From contig JBBQFI010000010.1 in assembly GCA_038321775.1 (NCBI GenBank), forward strand, positions 1 to 64,000: DNA of 64,000 bases, read 5' to 3'. Position 1 is the first letter of the stretch, and every line of letters starts with the position of its first letter. This document shows, piece by piece, positions 50,653 through 59,763 of the stretch. The position numbers and the translations under genes were made by a program. The notes under the pieces are model-generated. The model made no database searches and was not told where the DNA came from. It saw nothing but the letters and a program-made list of their open reading frames with translations. The stretch is from JBBQFI01 sp038321775 (GTDB lineage: Bacteria; Verrucomicrobiota; Verrucomicrobiia; Chthoniobacterales; UBA10450).

Positions 50653-52380
50653 ATGATCGCCGACAATTATTTGCAGCTTCGGAGCGAACTCGAAACTGCG
50701 CTTGCGGATTTGCTCAAGCTCGAATCGAATCTGCAACGCGATTCGCAAACGCTCGATACGATTCAAGGTTTGATTGCCGACATTCGCGAGCCGCTTTTGT
50801 TCGTTGTTGTGGGCGAAGTAAAAGCGGGAAAATCCTCGCTCCTCAACGCGCTCTTCGGTCAGGAGTTTGCGAAAGTCGACGTGCTACCCGCGACCGATCG
50901 AGTTTACATTTTCAAATACGGTGACGAAGAGCGGACCGTCGAAGTTTCGCCGCGCCTGACGGAACGTTACGAACGGATCGATTTTCTGCGCGACTTCAAC
51001 GTCGTCGATACTCCGGGGACAAACACGATGGTGGCCGAACATCAAACCATCACGGAGAATTTTGTGCCGCGCGCCGATCTCATCCTCTTCGTTTTTTCCG
51101 TGACCAATCCGTGGACGCAGTCGGCCTGGGAGCTTTTGCACTTCGTGCAAAAGAAATGGCTGAAGAACGTCGTCTTTGTTCTACAGCAAGCCGACCTGCG
51201 CGAGCCTAACGAGATAGAAGTGATCCGACGACATCTCCAGGACACGGCGTTGCAAAAACTCGGAATCGCTCCGCTTATTTTCGCGGTCTCTGCACGCAAG
51301 GCGTTACTCGCGCGCACGACTGGCTTGGACAAAGAACGGCTCCTGCGCGAGAGCGGATTTACTGCGCTTGAGGAGCAGATTGGTCTCATCGTTTCCGCTT
51401 CCGGCGCGCGCATGTTGAAATTGCGCTCAGCCTGCGGTTCCGCGCGCATCATGCTCGATGAAGTGGCGGAGGAAGTCCGCGGCTCATTTGAGATTATCAA
51501 ACGCGACGAGCAACATCTCACGCGGCTGCATTCCACGCTGCAGACACGCAAGGAACAAACGCTGCGACAAGTGGACGGATTCTTGCGCGGGATCGAGCAA
51601 GCCTGTCGCGAATCCGCCGAAGAAGCGATGAGATTGCTCGAGAAAAAACTTTCATTCTGGCGCACATGGAAACTGATTTTCCGCAAAGGCGAGTGGCGGC
51701 AGGATTTTCAACTCGAAGTGGAAAGAGGATTGCGCGATTCCGTGCAGCCAAAGGTCGAACATGCCGTGCAATTACTCGAAGCCGATTTGCGCGGACTCTG
51801 GCCGCAATTGAAGGATACGATTGAGGCCGAGTTCGCGACGACGGCGAAGAACCAAATCACAAAAACCATTCCGGATTTTGCCCGACAGCGTCGCGAGTTA
51901 TTGCAATCGATTCAACTGACGCTGGTCGAGCGCGCGGCGAGCAAAGGTTCGGACGAATATCTTGCCTACATGCTCAAGGAAACTGGAATGTGGCTGCGTT
52001 TTCCCGCCGGAGTCGCGGCAGGCGGTGCGCTTGTCGCACTCATCGCCGCCATGAACAGCGCGGCTCTCGCCGATGTCACCGGAATTTTAGCTGCTTCCGC
52101 CGCGGCTGTTGGAACTGCTTTCGTTTTCGGACGGCGCAGAAAAATCTTGAACGCCTATCGCGCGCAATTAGCGGAAAAACGGAGAACGTTGCTCAAGGCA
52201 ATCGAAGAAAAACTTCTCAGTGCCATCGAGCTTTTCTATCAGGAAATCGTGATTGCCTTCCGTCCGCTCGAAACATTCTGCCTGACGCAGCGGAAAGCGT
52301 ACGAGCCGCTGCTCGAACGTATCGAGCAGTTGAAAAAGCGGTTCGCTGCCCTAAACACGCAGTTGGCCCACGCGGAGTAA
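50653..52380 (+). CDS. Bacterial dynamin-like GTPase
   Basis: A 575-residue large GTPase. The P-loop is GEVKAGKSSLLNAL at 54-67, switch II DTPGTNTM follows, and the third motif is VLQQADLREPNEI. A long helical stalk (about 270-440) and a C-terminal membrane paddle (hydrophobic PAGVAAGGALVALIAAM and VTGILAASAAAVGTAFVF) match dynamin-family membrane-remodelling proteins. One dispersed word lies at 51204 (EPNEI). It may act on membrane shape or stress; no partner gene (the pairs seen in some bacteria) is adjacent. Confidence 0.88.
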   Translation: MIADNYLQLRSELETALADLLKLESNLQRDSQTLDTIQGLIADIREPLLFVVVGEVKAGKSSLLNALFGQEFAKVDVLPATDRVYIFKYGDEERTVEVSPRLTERYERIDFLRDFNVVDTPGTNTMVAEHQTITENFVPRADLILFVFSVTNPWTQSAWELLHFVQKKWLKNVVFVLQQADLREPNEIEVIRRHLQDTALQKLGIAPLIFAVSARKALLARTTGLDKERLLRESGFTALEEQIGLIVSASGARMLKLRSACGSARIMLDEVAEEVRGSFEIIKRDEQHLTRLHSTLQTRKEQTLRQVDGFLRGIEQACRESAEEAMRLLEKKLSFWRTWKLIFRKGEWRQDFQLEVERGLRDSVQPKVEHAVQLLEADLRGLWPQLKDTIEAEFATTAKNQITKTIPDFARQRRELLQSIQLTLVERAASKGSDEYLAYMLKETGMWLRFPAGVAAGGALVALIAAMNSAALADVTGILAASAAAVGTAFVFGRRRKILNAYRAQLAEKRRTLLKAIEEKLLSAIELFYQEIVIAFRPLETFCLTQRKAYEPLLERIEQLKKRFAALNTQLAHAE

Positions 52381-52405
52381 TCTCAAGGCGGACCGCACGG
52401 GCGAT

Positions 52406-53236
52406 TTACTTCTTCGCTTTGTTCGAAGCAGGAGACTGCTTGGCCAGACGCTCCTGCGCCTGACGTTGGGCGATGACGAAATGGTTGTTGTCGCCGTAAT
52501 TGCGCCACGGTCCGGGCTGCACGTCGCGCACTTCAACAAATTGCCAATCGGTTACGTCGGTCGGCTGGAGTCCGAGGTAATCGCGCACGGCCGGTGAAAC
52601 ATCGAGGCCCGCGCCATGATTCAAATTCGGTTTCGGTCGCTCGTTTTGAAAAACATACTGAAAGTGATCAGTGCGGAACGGTCCACAATCTTCCCATTGC
52701 GCGTAGCACGTTCGATTACCTTTCCGAATCGCGAGCCAATGAGATTTGCAGACCGATTGGCCGGGCGCGACGAAAGCTTTGCGAAACCATGGAATCACCA
52801 GCGCTGCTTCTGGTTTGGTTTGGCCATGCGTCACATCGTTATAAGGCAACGCGCAATAGAATGGATTTTGTTTCGGTACGAACGAAACCGGAATGTAATT
52901 TCGACGCGAGGAAGTATCGGGATTATCGAAGCCACCGTAATTGTAAGTCCAATTCGCATCCCAGGAACTCTTCACGTTTGGAACGGGATTATTTCCACCG
53001 GCTTGTTCGCCCACCCAAAAAACTGTGGTGACGATGCTCATCTTCCACGGAAATCGTGAGACGGTGTTACGCGATGTGGTCGGGACAAAAACCTGCGGCT
53101 CGACTTTGAGCAATGCTTGTTCGCGCAACTTCATGGCGTATTTCGCGAAGTCCGCGCTGCTCTCGTACGGCGATTGCGCTTGCACGCAAAGCGCACCAAG
53201 CGAGGCCAATACAGTTAGAGCGATTGTTTTTTTCAT
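52406..53236 (-). CDS. Exported protein with RlpA/double-psi-like core, unknown function
   Basis: A 276-residue protein with a signal peptide (TIALTVLASLGALCVQA). The conserved-looking core runs FYCALPYNDV, VIPWFR, SHWLAIRKGNRTCYAQWEDCGPF and HGAGLDVSPAVRDYLGL. The spacing of DCGP and a GLDVS-type Asp block recalls double-psi beta-barrel (RlpA/expansin-like) domains, but this is a comparison by eye. I chose the ATG at 53236. It is convergent with the dynamin-like gene. Confidence 0.75.
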   Translation of the reverse strand: MKKTIALTVLASLGALCVQAQSPYESSADFAKYAMKLREQALLKVEPQVFVPTTSRNTVSRFPWKMSIVTTVFWVGEQAGGNNPVPNVKSSWDANWTYNYGGFDNPDTSSRRNYIPVSFVPKQNPFYCALPYNDVTHGQTKPEAALVIPWFRKAFVAPGQSVCKSHWLAIRKGNRTCYAQWEDCGPFRTDHFQYVFQNERPKPNLNHGAGLDVSPAVRDYLGLQPTDVTDWQFVEVRDVQPGPWRNYGDNNHFVIAQRQAQERLAKQSPASNKAKK

Positions 53237-53339
53237 CCTCACGACGCCCGCTGTTTTAAACGCATTTTCCCAGCTAGGCAAGCCATTCCTTCCCGTCTTT
53301 CATAGCAATTACGGGAATTAAAAGCAGCAAGCGTTCCAT

Positions 53340-54938
53340 TCAAGTGCGTGCCAGCAGTGTGTCCTGCTTGTAGTGGTCGTCGTCGGTCTTGGGATAATCG
53401 AGGGTAAAGTGCAGACCGCGGCTTTCTTTCCGGCTCAATGCCGAGTCCACGATCAATGCCGCGACCGTCGCCAGGTTACGCAGTTCCAGAAGATCTACAG
53501 TCACTTTAAAGTTCCAATAAAACTCGCGGATTTCGCGCTGCAAATTGCGCAACCGGGAAGCGGCGCGCTGCAATCTTTTTTCGGTGCGGACAATGCCGAC
53601 GTAATCCCACATCAGGCGGCGGATCTCGTCCCAGTTGTGATAAATGACCACGAGTTCATCGACGTTCTGCACGTTCCCCGATTTCCATTCCGGAAGGCCA
53701 ATCGCTCGCACCGCGTGCGAAGTTGGCTGCGCGCGGACGAGTGCTTCGCTCGCTCGATGCGCAATTACCACGCCTTCGAGCAGCGAATTGCTCGCCAGGC
53801 GATTTGCGCCGTGCAAACCCGTCGATGCAACTTCGCCGACCGCGTAAAGACCGGGCAAACTCGTCGATCCATTAATGTCGGTTTTGATCCCCCCGCATTG
53901 ATAGTGCGCCGCCGGCACAACTGGGATCGGCTGTTTCGCCATGTCGATTCCCAGGTGCAGACATGTTTCGTAAATGTGCGGGAAACGTTCCTGTAAAAAC
54001 TCGCGTGGCTGATGCGTGATATCGAGAAAGACGCAATTCGCGCCGGAGCGTTTCATCTCCGCGTCAATTGCACGCGCTACGATATCGCGCGGCGCCAGCG
54101 AAGCGCGCGGGTGATAACCCTGCATGAAATCCTCCCCGCGATTGTTGCGTAAAATTCCGCCCTCGCCGCGCACGGCCTCGGAAATCAAAAACGATTTCGC
54201 CTGCGCGTGAAATAAACACGTTGGATGAAACTGAATAAATTCCATGTTCGCGATGACAGCGCCCGCGCGCCACGCCATCGCGACTCCATCACCGGTTGCG
54301 ATATCCGGATTCGTTGTGTAGAGATAAACTTTCCCACAGCCGCCTGTGGCGAGCACGATTCGATCGGAGCGAATCGTCTCAACCTCGCCGGTTTTTTCAT
54401 CGAGCACGTAAACGCCAAGACATCGATCTTCCGCGGAAAAACCGAGCTTGCCCGCGGTGATTAAATCGACCGCCATGTGGTTTTCACAAAGCTCGACATT
54501 CGGTGCGCGTTCCAATTCCCGCAGCAACGTCTGCTCGATTTCATAACCGGTCACATCCTGCACATGCAGGACGCGTCGTTTCGAATGTCCACCTTCACGG
54601 CCGAGATCGAGCTCGCGATGACCGGAAACCTCGCGCTCATCAAAATGCAACCCGAGCTCCATCAATTCGTGCACGCGCGCGGGGCCTTCCGTCACAATCG
54701 CGCGCACCGCTGCCTCCTCACACAGACCCGCGCCCGCTTCGAGCGTATCGCGCACGTGCAGCTCGAAAGAATCTTCGTCGCTCGTCACACAAGCCACACC
54801 GCCCTGCGCCCATGCGGTATTCGAATCGGCGCCTTTTCGTTTCGTAAAAACAGCAACGGATCCGTTTCGCGCTGCTTTTAACGCGAAACTCAAGCCGGCG
54901 ATTCCGCTACCGATGACAACGAAATCGTATTCCTTCAC
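53340..54938 (-). CDS. nadB: L-aspartate oxidase
   Basis: A 532-residue FAD enzyme that oxidises aspartate to iminoaspartate in NAD synthesis. FAD site VVIGSGIAGLSFALKAA at the N-terminus; SDRIVLATGGCGKVY; the substrate-channel block FIQFHPTCLF; active-site Arg region AHYQCGGIKTDINGSTSLPGLYAVGEVASTGLHGANRLASNSLLEG (parts cited). Its stop overlaps the panC start by four bases. nadA and nadC are not adjacent in the window. Confidence 0.96.
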   Translation of the reverse strand: MKEYDFVVIGSGIAGLSFALKAARNGSVAVFTKRKGADSNTAWAQGGVACVTSDEDSFELHVRDTLEAGAGLCEEAAVRAIVTEGPARVHELMELGLHFDEREVSGHRELDLGREGGHSKRRVLHVQDVTGYEIEQTLLRELERAPNVELCENHMAVDLITAGKLGFSAEDRCLGVYVLDEKTGEVETIRSDRIVLATGGCGKVYLYTTNPDIATGDGVAMAWRAGAVIANMEFIQFHPTCLFHAQAKSFLISEAVRGEGGILRNNRGEDFMQGYHPRASLAPRDIVARAIDAEMKRSGANCVFLDITHQPREFLQERFPHIYETCLHLGIDMAKQPIPVVPAAHYQCGGIKTDINGSTSLPGLYAVGEVASTGLHGANRLASNSLLEGVVIAHRASEALVRAQPTSHAVRAIGLPEWKSGNVQNVDELVVIYHNWDEIRRLMWDYVGIVRTEKRLQRAASRLRNLQREIREFYWNFKVTVDLLELRNLATVAALIVDSALSRKESRGLHFTLDYPKTDDDHYKQDTLLART

Positions 54939-55777
54939 GGAAGTTGAATGTTATCGATCAATCGCGTCTTGCCGAAAAAAACAGCGAGCGCGAGTCGCGA
55001 GTTCGGCAGCAGCGAATCGATCGGTTGCAAAGTTTCTGCGTTCACTAGTTCCACATAATCGACACGAGCGAGCGGCGCTTGTTCGATTATCGATTTCGCT
55101 TCGGCGACGATGCTGGACGCGGAGCGGTCGCCTTTTTGAATCACATTGCCCGCCGCCAGACATGCTTTTCGTAAAATCGTCGCCTGTTGTCGCTCTTTAG
55201 CGTTCAAATATTGATTGCGCGAACTGCACGCCAATCCATCAGGTTCGCGCACAATAGGCGCACCGATTATCTCGATGGAAAAATTCAAATCACGGACCAT
55301 GCGGCGAATGATGGCCAGTTGTTGAAAATCTTTTTCGCCGAAAACAGCAGCGGTCGGCGCAAGCACGTTGAACAGTTTTGTCACCACCGTGCAGACACCG
55401 CGAAAATGTCCGGGGCGCGATTTGCCGCAAAGCGTGTTGGAAAGTGAAAGCTCTTCGACAAAGACAGAGCGATCTGGCGCATACATTTCGTTTTGCGTCG
55501 GCCGATACAGAAGATCGACGCCGGCTTTGCGACAAAGTTCTTCATCGACTGATTCGGGCCGGGGATATTTTTCAAAATCAGCACCCGGTTCGAATTGAAG
55601 TGGATTCACAAAAATACTGACAACAACTTCGCCACCACTCCCCGCCGCCTCGCGCGCGATGCGAATCAATTCCAGATGACCGCGATGCAAGGCGCCCATC
55701 GTTGGAACGAGCACGCGTCGTTTGGGATTTTTTGCGGCGTGATCCTGCGCGTCCCCGGCCGTCGTGAAAATTCGCAT
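54935..55777 (-). CDS. panC: Pantothenate synthetase
   Basis: A 280-residue ATP-dependent ligase for pantoate plus beta-alanine. Motifs: VPTMGALHRGHLELI (HxGH), VSIFVNPLQF, LCGKSRPGHFRGV, FGEKDFQQLAIIRRM and SSRNQYL. It is co-directional with nadB and overlaps it by four bases; a pairing of two cofactor genes. Confidence 0.96.
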   Translation of the reverse strand: MRIFTTAGDAQDHAAKNPKRRVLVPTMGALHRGHLELIRIAREAAGSGGEVVVSIFVNPLQFEPGADFEKYPRPESVDEELCRKAGVDLLYRPTQNEMYAPDRSVFVEELSLSNTLCGKSRPGHFRGVCTVVTKLFNVLAPTAAVFGEKDFQQLAIIRRMVRDLNFSIEIIGAPIVREPDGLACSSRNQYLNAKERQQATILRKACLAAGNVIQKGDRSASSIVAEAKSIIEQAPLARVDYVELVNAETLQPIDSLLPNSRLALAVFFGKTRLIDNIQLP

Positions 55778-55779
55778 CC

Positions 55780-56481
55780 TTAGCTTTCTTGCAAATCAAT
55801 CCAAACGGCCTGCCGCGCAAAACGAAATCGCCGATGATGGAAATTTTTCCAACCGGCGCGTTGCGCGAGCGCGTGAAGTTCGCGGAAGGAAAACGCGCGC
55901 GCAGCAGAAACGCGCGCATCATATTGCGTCATCGGATCGCGGAAAAAAAGTGCGGTCAGCAGATAGACGCCGATCGTCGTAAACAATCCGCGCCGCAAAT
56001 CGGAAACGAGCACATAGCGCCTCGTTAATTCGCGGCAATGTTGCAGCAGTTGCACCGCGGCTTCCTCGGTAAAGTGATGAAGCGCGAGCGAACAGAGAAC
56101 GATGTCGTAACTGCCCGATTCGCCCCATGCGAACGCATCGGTCTGATGAAATATGATCTCTGGGTATCCGCGGCTCAGGCCGCGCGCAATTTCCACGGTG
56201 GCGGCCTGTTGATCGATCGCATCGATCCGCGCGGTGGCACCGACGCGGCGTACGTGATCGGCGATTAACCGCGGGATATCGCCGGAGCCGGTCGCCAAAT
56301 CCAGGACGCGGACGCTCTGGCCGGGAAGAATCCATTGCCGCAAAAAGTGCCTAACGAGTGCGTAGCTTCCGAAAAAGCGATTAAGCTGCCGAAGATTATC
56401 CAGGTCCGATTTGAGCTCGGCCGAAACCGGCTGCGGACGATCCATCATCTCCGGCTCGGCCGGATCGAATTGCCGCTTCAT
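55780..56481 (-). CDS. Class I SAM-dependent methyltransferase
   Basis: A 233-residue methyltransferase. SAM site VLDLATGSGDIPRLI and the DIVLCSLALHHF block are typical. The N-terminal block MMDRPQPVSAELKSDLDNLRQLNRFFGSY is seen in methyltransferases that accompany type III polyketide synthases elsewhere, but no such gene is in this window. An alternative ATG at 56520 overlaps the stop of the previous gene (ATGA) and would add 13 residues; a GGGACC-AA-GGTCCC palindrome lies between the two starts. Confidence 0.85.
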   Translation of the reverse strand: MKRQFDPAEPEMMDRPQPVSAELKSDLDNLRQLNRFFGSYALVRHFLRQWILPGQSVRVLDLATGSGDIPRLIADHVRRVGATARIDAIDQQAATVEIARGLSRGYPEIIFHQTDAFAWGESGSYDIVLCSLALHHFTEEAAVQLLQHCRELTRRYVLVSDLRRGLFTTIGVYLLTALFFRDPMTQYDARVSAARAFSFRELHALAQRAGWKNFHHRRFRFARQAVWIDLQES

Positions 56482-56516
56482 TATTTTCTGATGCGGGAGG
56501 GACCAAGGTCCCACAT

Positions 56517-57260
56517 TCATTCAAGAAAACGCTGCCACGATTCGGGCAGTGGAGCGCTCTCGACATCGCTCGCAATGCGTCCTTCAAACTCCGGTTGGAA
56601 TGAAGTGCTCGTCCCGTAAATCATGACCAAATCTTCCGAACCCTCGGTGCGAATCGCGTGCGCCACTCCTGACGGGATAACGACCGCGACATTGTCCGGG
56701 CTGCGACGATTATCGCCGTCGATCAGGAAACGCATGGTGCGAGTGGGAAGACCAGCACGCAGGTCGTGCAAAATCATTTCCGCGACGCCCTGCACGACGA
56801 ACATGACATCCCATTGCTCGTCGTCGTAGCGACGGAGCGAATAGTTCTCCGGTTCGTCAACGAAAAGACGACGCATCCAATCAGACGCCGTGGTTCCGTC
56901 GGGAATACTTGGCGGATGAATATGAAAACCTTTCGCCGTCGATGCGAACATGCGCGCGGCCGACCATTGCTTCGGCCAGAAACCGATATCCGCGAGAACG
57001 CCTTCATCCCGACGAGCGAGTTCACCGAACGATCCGCGATGTCGCTGCGGATAAATATTGCGCGCAAAAATTTCCACACCGGGAATCCACACCTTGGCAA
57101 TTTCAGGATCATTGCGATTTGCCGTGGCAAGTTTGCACGCCTCGACTCCGCTGCCGGCAAGTTGTTTTGCAAAATCCGACGCTGCGTAGTCACGCGTGCC
57201 GAGAGCGCCCTGTGCTTTCTCGCTGATTCCCTGCCACAAATTTTTTTCGCGTTTGTCCAT
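56517..57260 (-). CDS. RmlC-like cupin (sugar-epimerase-related) protein
   Basis: A 247-residue jelly-roll protein. Blocks RGSFGELARRDE, GFHIHPP and QGVAEMILHDLR with PSGVAHAIRTEG resemble dTDP-4-dehydrorhamnose 3,5-epimerases (RmlC), but the N-terminal 50 residues differ and the catalytic pair is not confirmed. It may be an epimerase or a binding protein for envelope sugars. It is in the glycosyltransferase block. Confidence 0.75.
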   Translation of the reverse strand: MDKREKNLWQGISEKAQGALGTRDYAASDFAKQLAGSGVEACKLATANRNDPEIAKVWIPGVEIFARNIYPQRHRGSFGELARRDEGVLADIGFWPKQWSAARMFASTAKGFHIHPPSIPDGTTASDWMRRLFVDEPENYSLRRYDDEQWDVMFVVQGVAEMILHDLRAGLPTRTMRFLIDGDNRRSPDNVAVVIPSGVAHAIRTEGSEDLVMIYGTSTSFQPEFEGRIASDVESAPLPESWQRFLE

Positions 57261-57266
57261 GTTTCG

Positions 57267-59693
57267 TTATTCGCCTAACGAGAAGTCCGCCCGTTTGCGA
57301 GAAAGATTTGAGTTATAATAAGGATCGTGCTGTAAAATTTCCGGCCAGCGCTCCTGGATCACTTCGGCCTCGCGCGGCTCAACCGTGCGGCGCCGGCTGG
57401 CCGATTCGTGGTGATACAAGCGGGCGAACGGTGTGTAAACAATCAGATAACCGGCCCGTCGAATTTTGAAACAAAGATCGACGTCGTTGTAAGTCACCGG
57501 CAGCCGTTCCTCATCAAATCCGCCAACCTTTCGAAAAACTTCGCGCCGCGTCAGAAGGCAAGCCGCGGTCACGGCGGAACAATTGCGCGTGATCTGGAGC
57601 TGTCGGGAGACGCCGGGGTGTTCCGCTGGGAAACCATGGAAAGCATGTTGCGCAATGTATCCCACGCCGGCAACGACCCCGGCATGCTGCACGGTATTGT
57701 CAGGATAAAGTAAGCGCGCGCCGACTGCTCCGACTTCAGGACGTTGCACATGTGCCGCCATGGTGTTGAGCCAATCGTCATCAATGATTTCGGTGTCGTT
57801 GTTCAGGAATAGAAGCCAGGGGCTTTCGGTTTGTTCGACTGCGAAATTATTGAGGGCGGCGAAATTGAATGGCCCGGGAAAATGCAAAACCCGGTGCGGC
57901 GTGTTCGAGAAATAGGAACGCGCTTCCTCCGACGAGCTGTCGTTATCGACGATCACAATTTCGTAATTATGATAACGCGTTTTACTCGTTAGGCTATCGA
58001 GGCAACGCGCCAGCAGATCGATGCGATCGCGCACCGGAATGATGATCGATATTTTTTCCTCCAGCCGCAGATCGCGCTTCACCCAATAAGCGTGGGTGCG
58101 CCAGTCGATCGTGACGTGACCAGTCTCGCCCCGACGTTGCAGATGTTCTTCAATGGCGACCTTGCCTGCCTCAAGCGCCTTCGGTTTTCGCCGAATATTG
58201 TCTGCCGTGGAGGTTGTGGTGCGACGCCAGTGGTAAAGCACACGGGGCACATGATGAATCCGATTTGTCCGTTCGCTCACACGCAAAAATAAATCGTAAT
58301 CCTGAACTCCGTCGTATTCCGGTTTAAAAGCTCCCACCTCCTCGATCAGCGCGCGCCGCAAGCAGGTAAAATGCGCGAGGTAATTGTAGGAGAGGAAATA
58401 ATCCGGCGACCAATCCGGCTTGAACAAGGGTTTCTCGAAACCGTTTTCCGTCAACCTGTCCTCGTCCGAGTAAATCAAATCCGCGTCGGGATGGAATTGC
58501 AAAAGCTGCACGATTTCGAAAAGCGCATCCGGTTCGAGCAGGTCATCGTGATCGAGAAATCCAATCCATCCCCCCCTGGCTAAAGCAAGCGCATCATTGG
58601 AAGCGCGAGAAATTCCGCCGTTCTCTTCGCGACGGGCGAAGCGAATACGCGCATCGCGCTGGACCAAAGAAGGCAGCGCCGCGAGCAGTTCAGGATCGGT
58701 CGAAGCATCGTCGATCAGAATCAGCTCCCAATTTTCGAAGGCCTGCGCGAGGACGGAATCAATTGCTTCCCCCAAGCCACTCAACGTCGGATTGAAGATC
58801 GGCGTGATAACGCTGATCAGCGGCTGGAGCGCGAAACGCTGCGCTTCCTTCCGCATGGACGCGATTCGCGCAGGAGAAACGCGATGCCGCTCCAACCACA
58901 ATTGGTAATCGGTGATTGAAGTCTCGCGTGTCTTCGACTCGTTAGGCTGAAGCCATTGCTTGCGCACCTCGCGAAATAATTTTTGCGGCAAACGGTACGG
59001 CGCCAGAATCACCTGACCTACTTTGCGTTCCGGACATTTTCGCAGCGCGTGCTTATCCTTCGTCAACTGCTTCAACTCCCGCGTCGCTTCCCGCAGTTGG
59101 AGGATTTTCTCCTCGAGTTTGGCGATGTGACGATCGGCTGCTTCCAATTCCGACGTGCGCGTGTGCAGCGTTCGTTCCAAATTTCGTTCCTGCAAATGCA
59201 ATCGCAAAAAAGCCGACTCCGTCGCAGAGATGAGCTGGCCGGGCACTTCGGTTTGCTGACGCACCAATCGAATTGCGCCGGAACCAAATTCCGCGAGGTC
59301 GCAATCGTAATCCGGCATGAAACCATGTTGGCTGAACCGTTCGACGAGAGCCGGACGTGTTTTCAAAAATTCCGTTCCGGCACCCGGCACGACAACCAAT
59401 TCGGGCGCTTGCCGAGCGAGTAATTCGACGTCGCGCTCCTCGACAGTTTGTCCTGACGGATAAAACCAAATCACGCGATCAAATCCTGGAGCATTTCCAT
59501 TTCCCGCCTCAGTTTCTTTGAGCTGATGAACGCTGGCGCAAACAGTAATCGCCAGTCCGGCTTCCGCGCCACGCTTCGCGAGATCGCCCGGCTCAATCCC
59601 TGCAAGAAGCAAGCGGCCGCGCCCAAACTTCTGCGCCAGCGCGCGCACAAGATCGGGGCGAAGCGAGGAGGTAGAGTTTTGCAATACGGCCAC
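57267..59693 (-). CDS. Two-domain family 2 glycosyltransferase
   Basis: An 808-residue protein. N-terminal region (about 1-240) with a coiled-coil stretch (LERTLHTRTSELEAADRHIAKLEEK), then GT2 domain 1 (ISVITPIFNPT, LILIDDASTDPEL, FLDHDDLLEPDALFEI, SDEDRL) and GT2 domain 2 (ISIIIPVRDRIDLL, VDNDSSSEEARSYF, FLNNDTEIID). Such double GT2 proteins build O-antigen or exopolysaccharide chains. I chose the GTG at 59693, because a start at 59780 would overlap the divergent gene. Two dispersed words (57986, 58939) and one at the 3' edge (57273) lie in it. Confidence 0.88.
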   Translation of the reverse strand: MAVLQNSTSSLRPDLVRALAQKFGRGRLLLAGIEPGDLAKRGAEAGLAITVCASVHQLKETEAGNGNAPGFDRVIWFYPSGQTVEERDVELLARQAPELVVVPGAGTEFLKTRPALVERFSQHGFMPDYDCDLAEFGSGAIRLVRQQTEVPGQLISATESAFLRLHLQERNLERTLHTRTSELEAADRHIAKLEEKILQLREATRELKQLTKDKHALRKCPERKVGQVILAPYRLPQKLFREVRKQWLQPNESKTRETSITDYQLWLERHRVSPARIASMRKEAQRFALQPLISVITPIFNPTLSGLGEAIDSVLAQAFENWELILIDDASTDPELLAALPSLVQRDARIRFARREENGGISRASNDALALARGGWIGFLDHDDLLEPDALFEIVQLLQFHPDADLIYSDEDRLTENGFEKPLFKPDWSPDYFLSYNYLAHFTCLRRALIEEVGAFKPEYDGVQDYDLFLRVSERTNRIHHVPRVLYHWRRTTTSTADNIRRKPKALEAGKVAIEEHLQRRGETGHVTIDWRTHAYWVKRDLRLEEKISIIIPVRDRIDLLARCLDSLTSKTRYHNYEIVIVDNDSSSEEARSYFSNTPHRVLHFPGPFNFAALNNFAVEQTESPWLLFLNNDTEIIDDDWLNTMAAHVQRPEVGAVGARLLYPDNTVQHAGVVAGVGYIAQHAFHGFPAEHPGVSRQLQITRNCSAVTAACLLTRREVFRKVGGFDEERLPVTYNDVDLCFKIRRAGYLIVYTPFARLYHHESASRRRTVEPREAEVIQERWPEILQHDPYYNSNLSRKRADFSLGE

Positions 59694-59763
59694 ATTATAT
59701 TGATTGAAGCAAGACGCAGGCAATTTTACGCTCCCGCTTTCGCAAATTTTCTCTTTCGTTCGC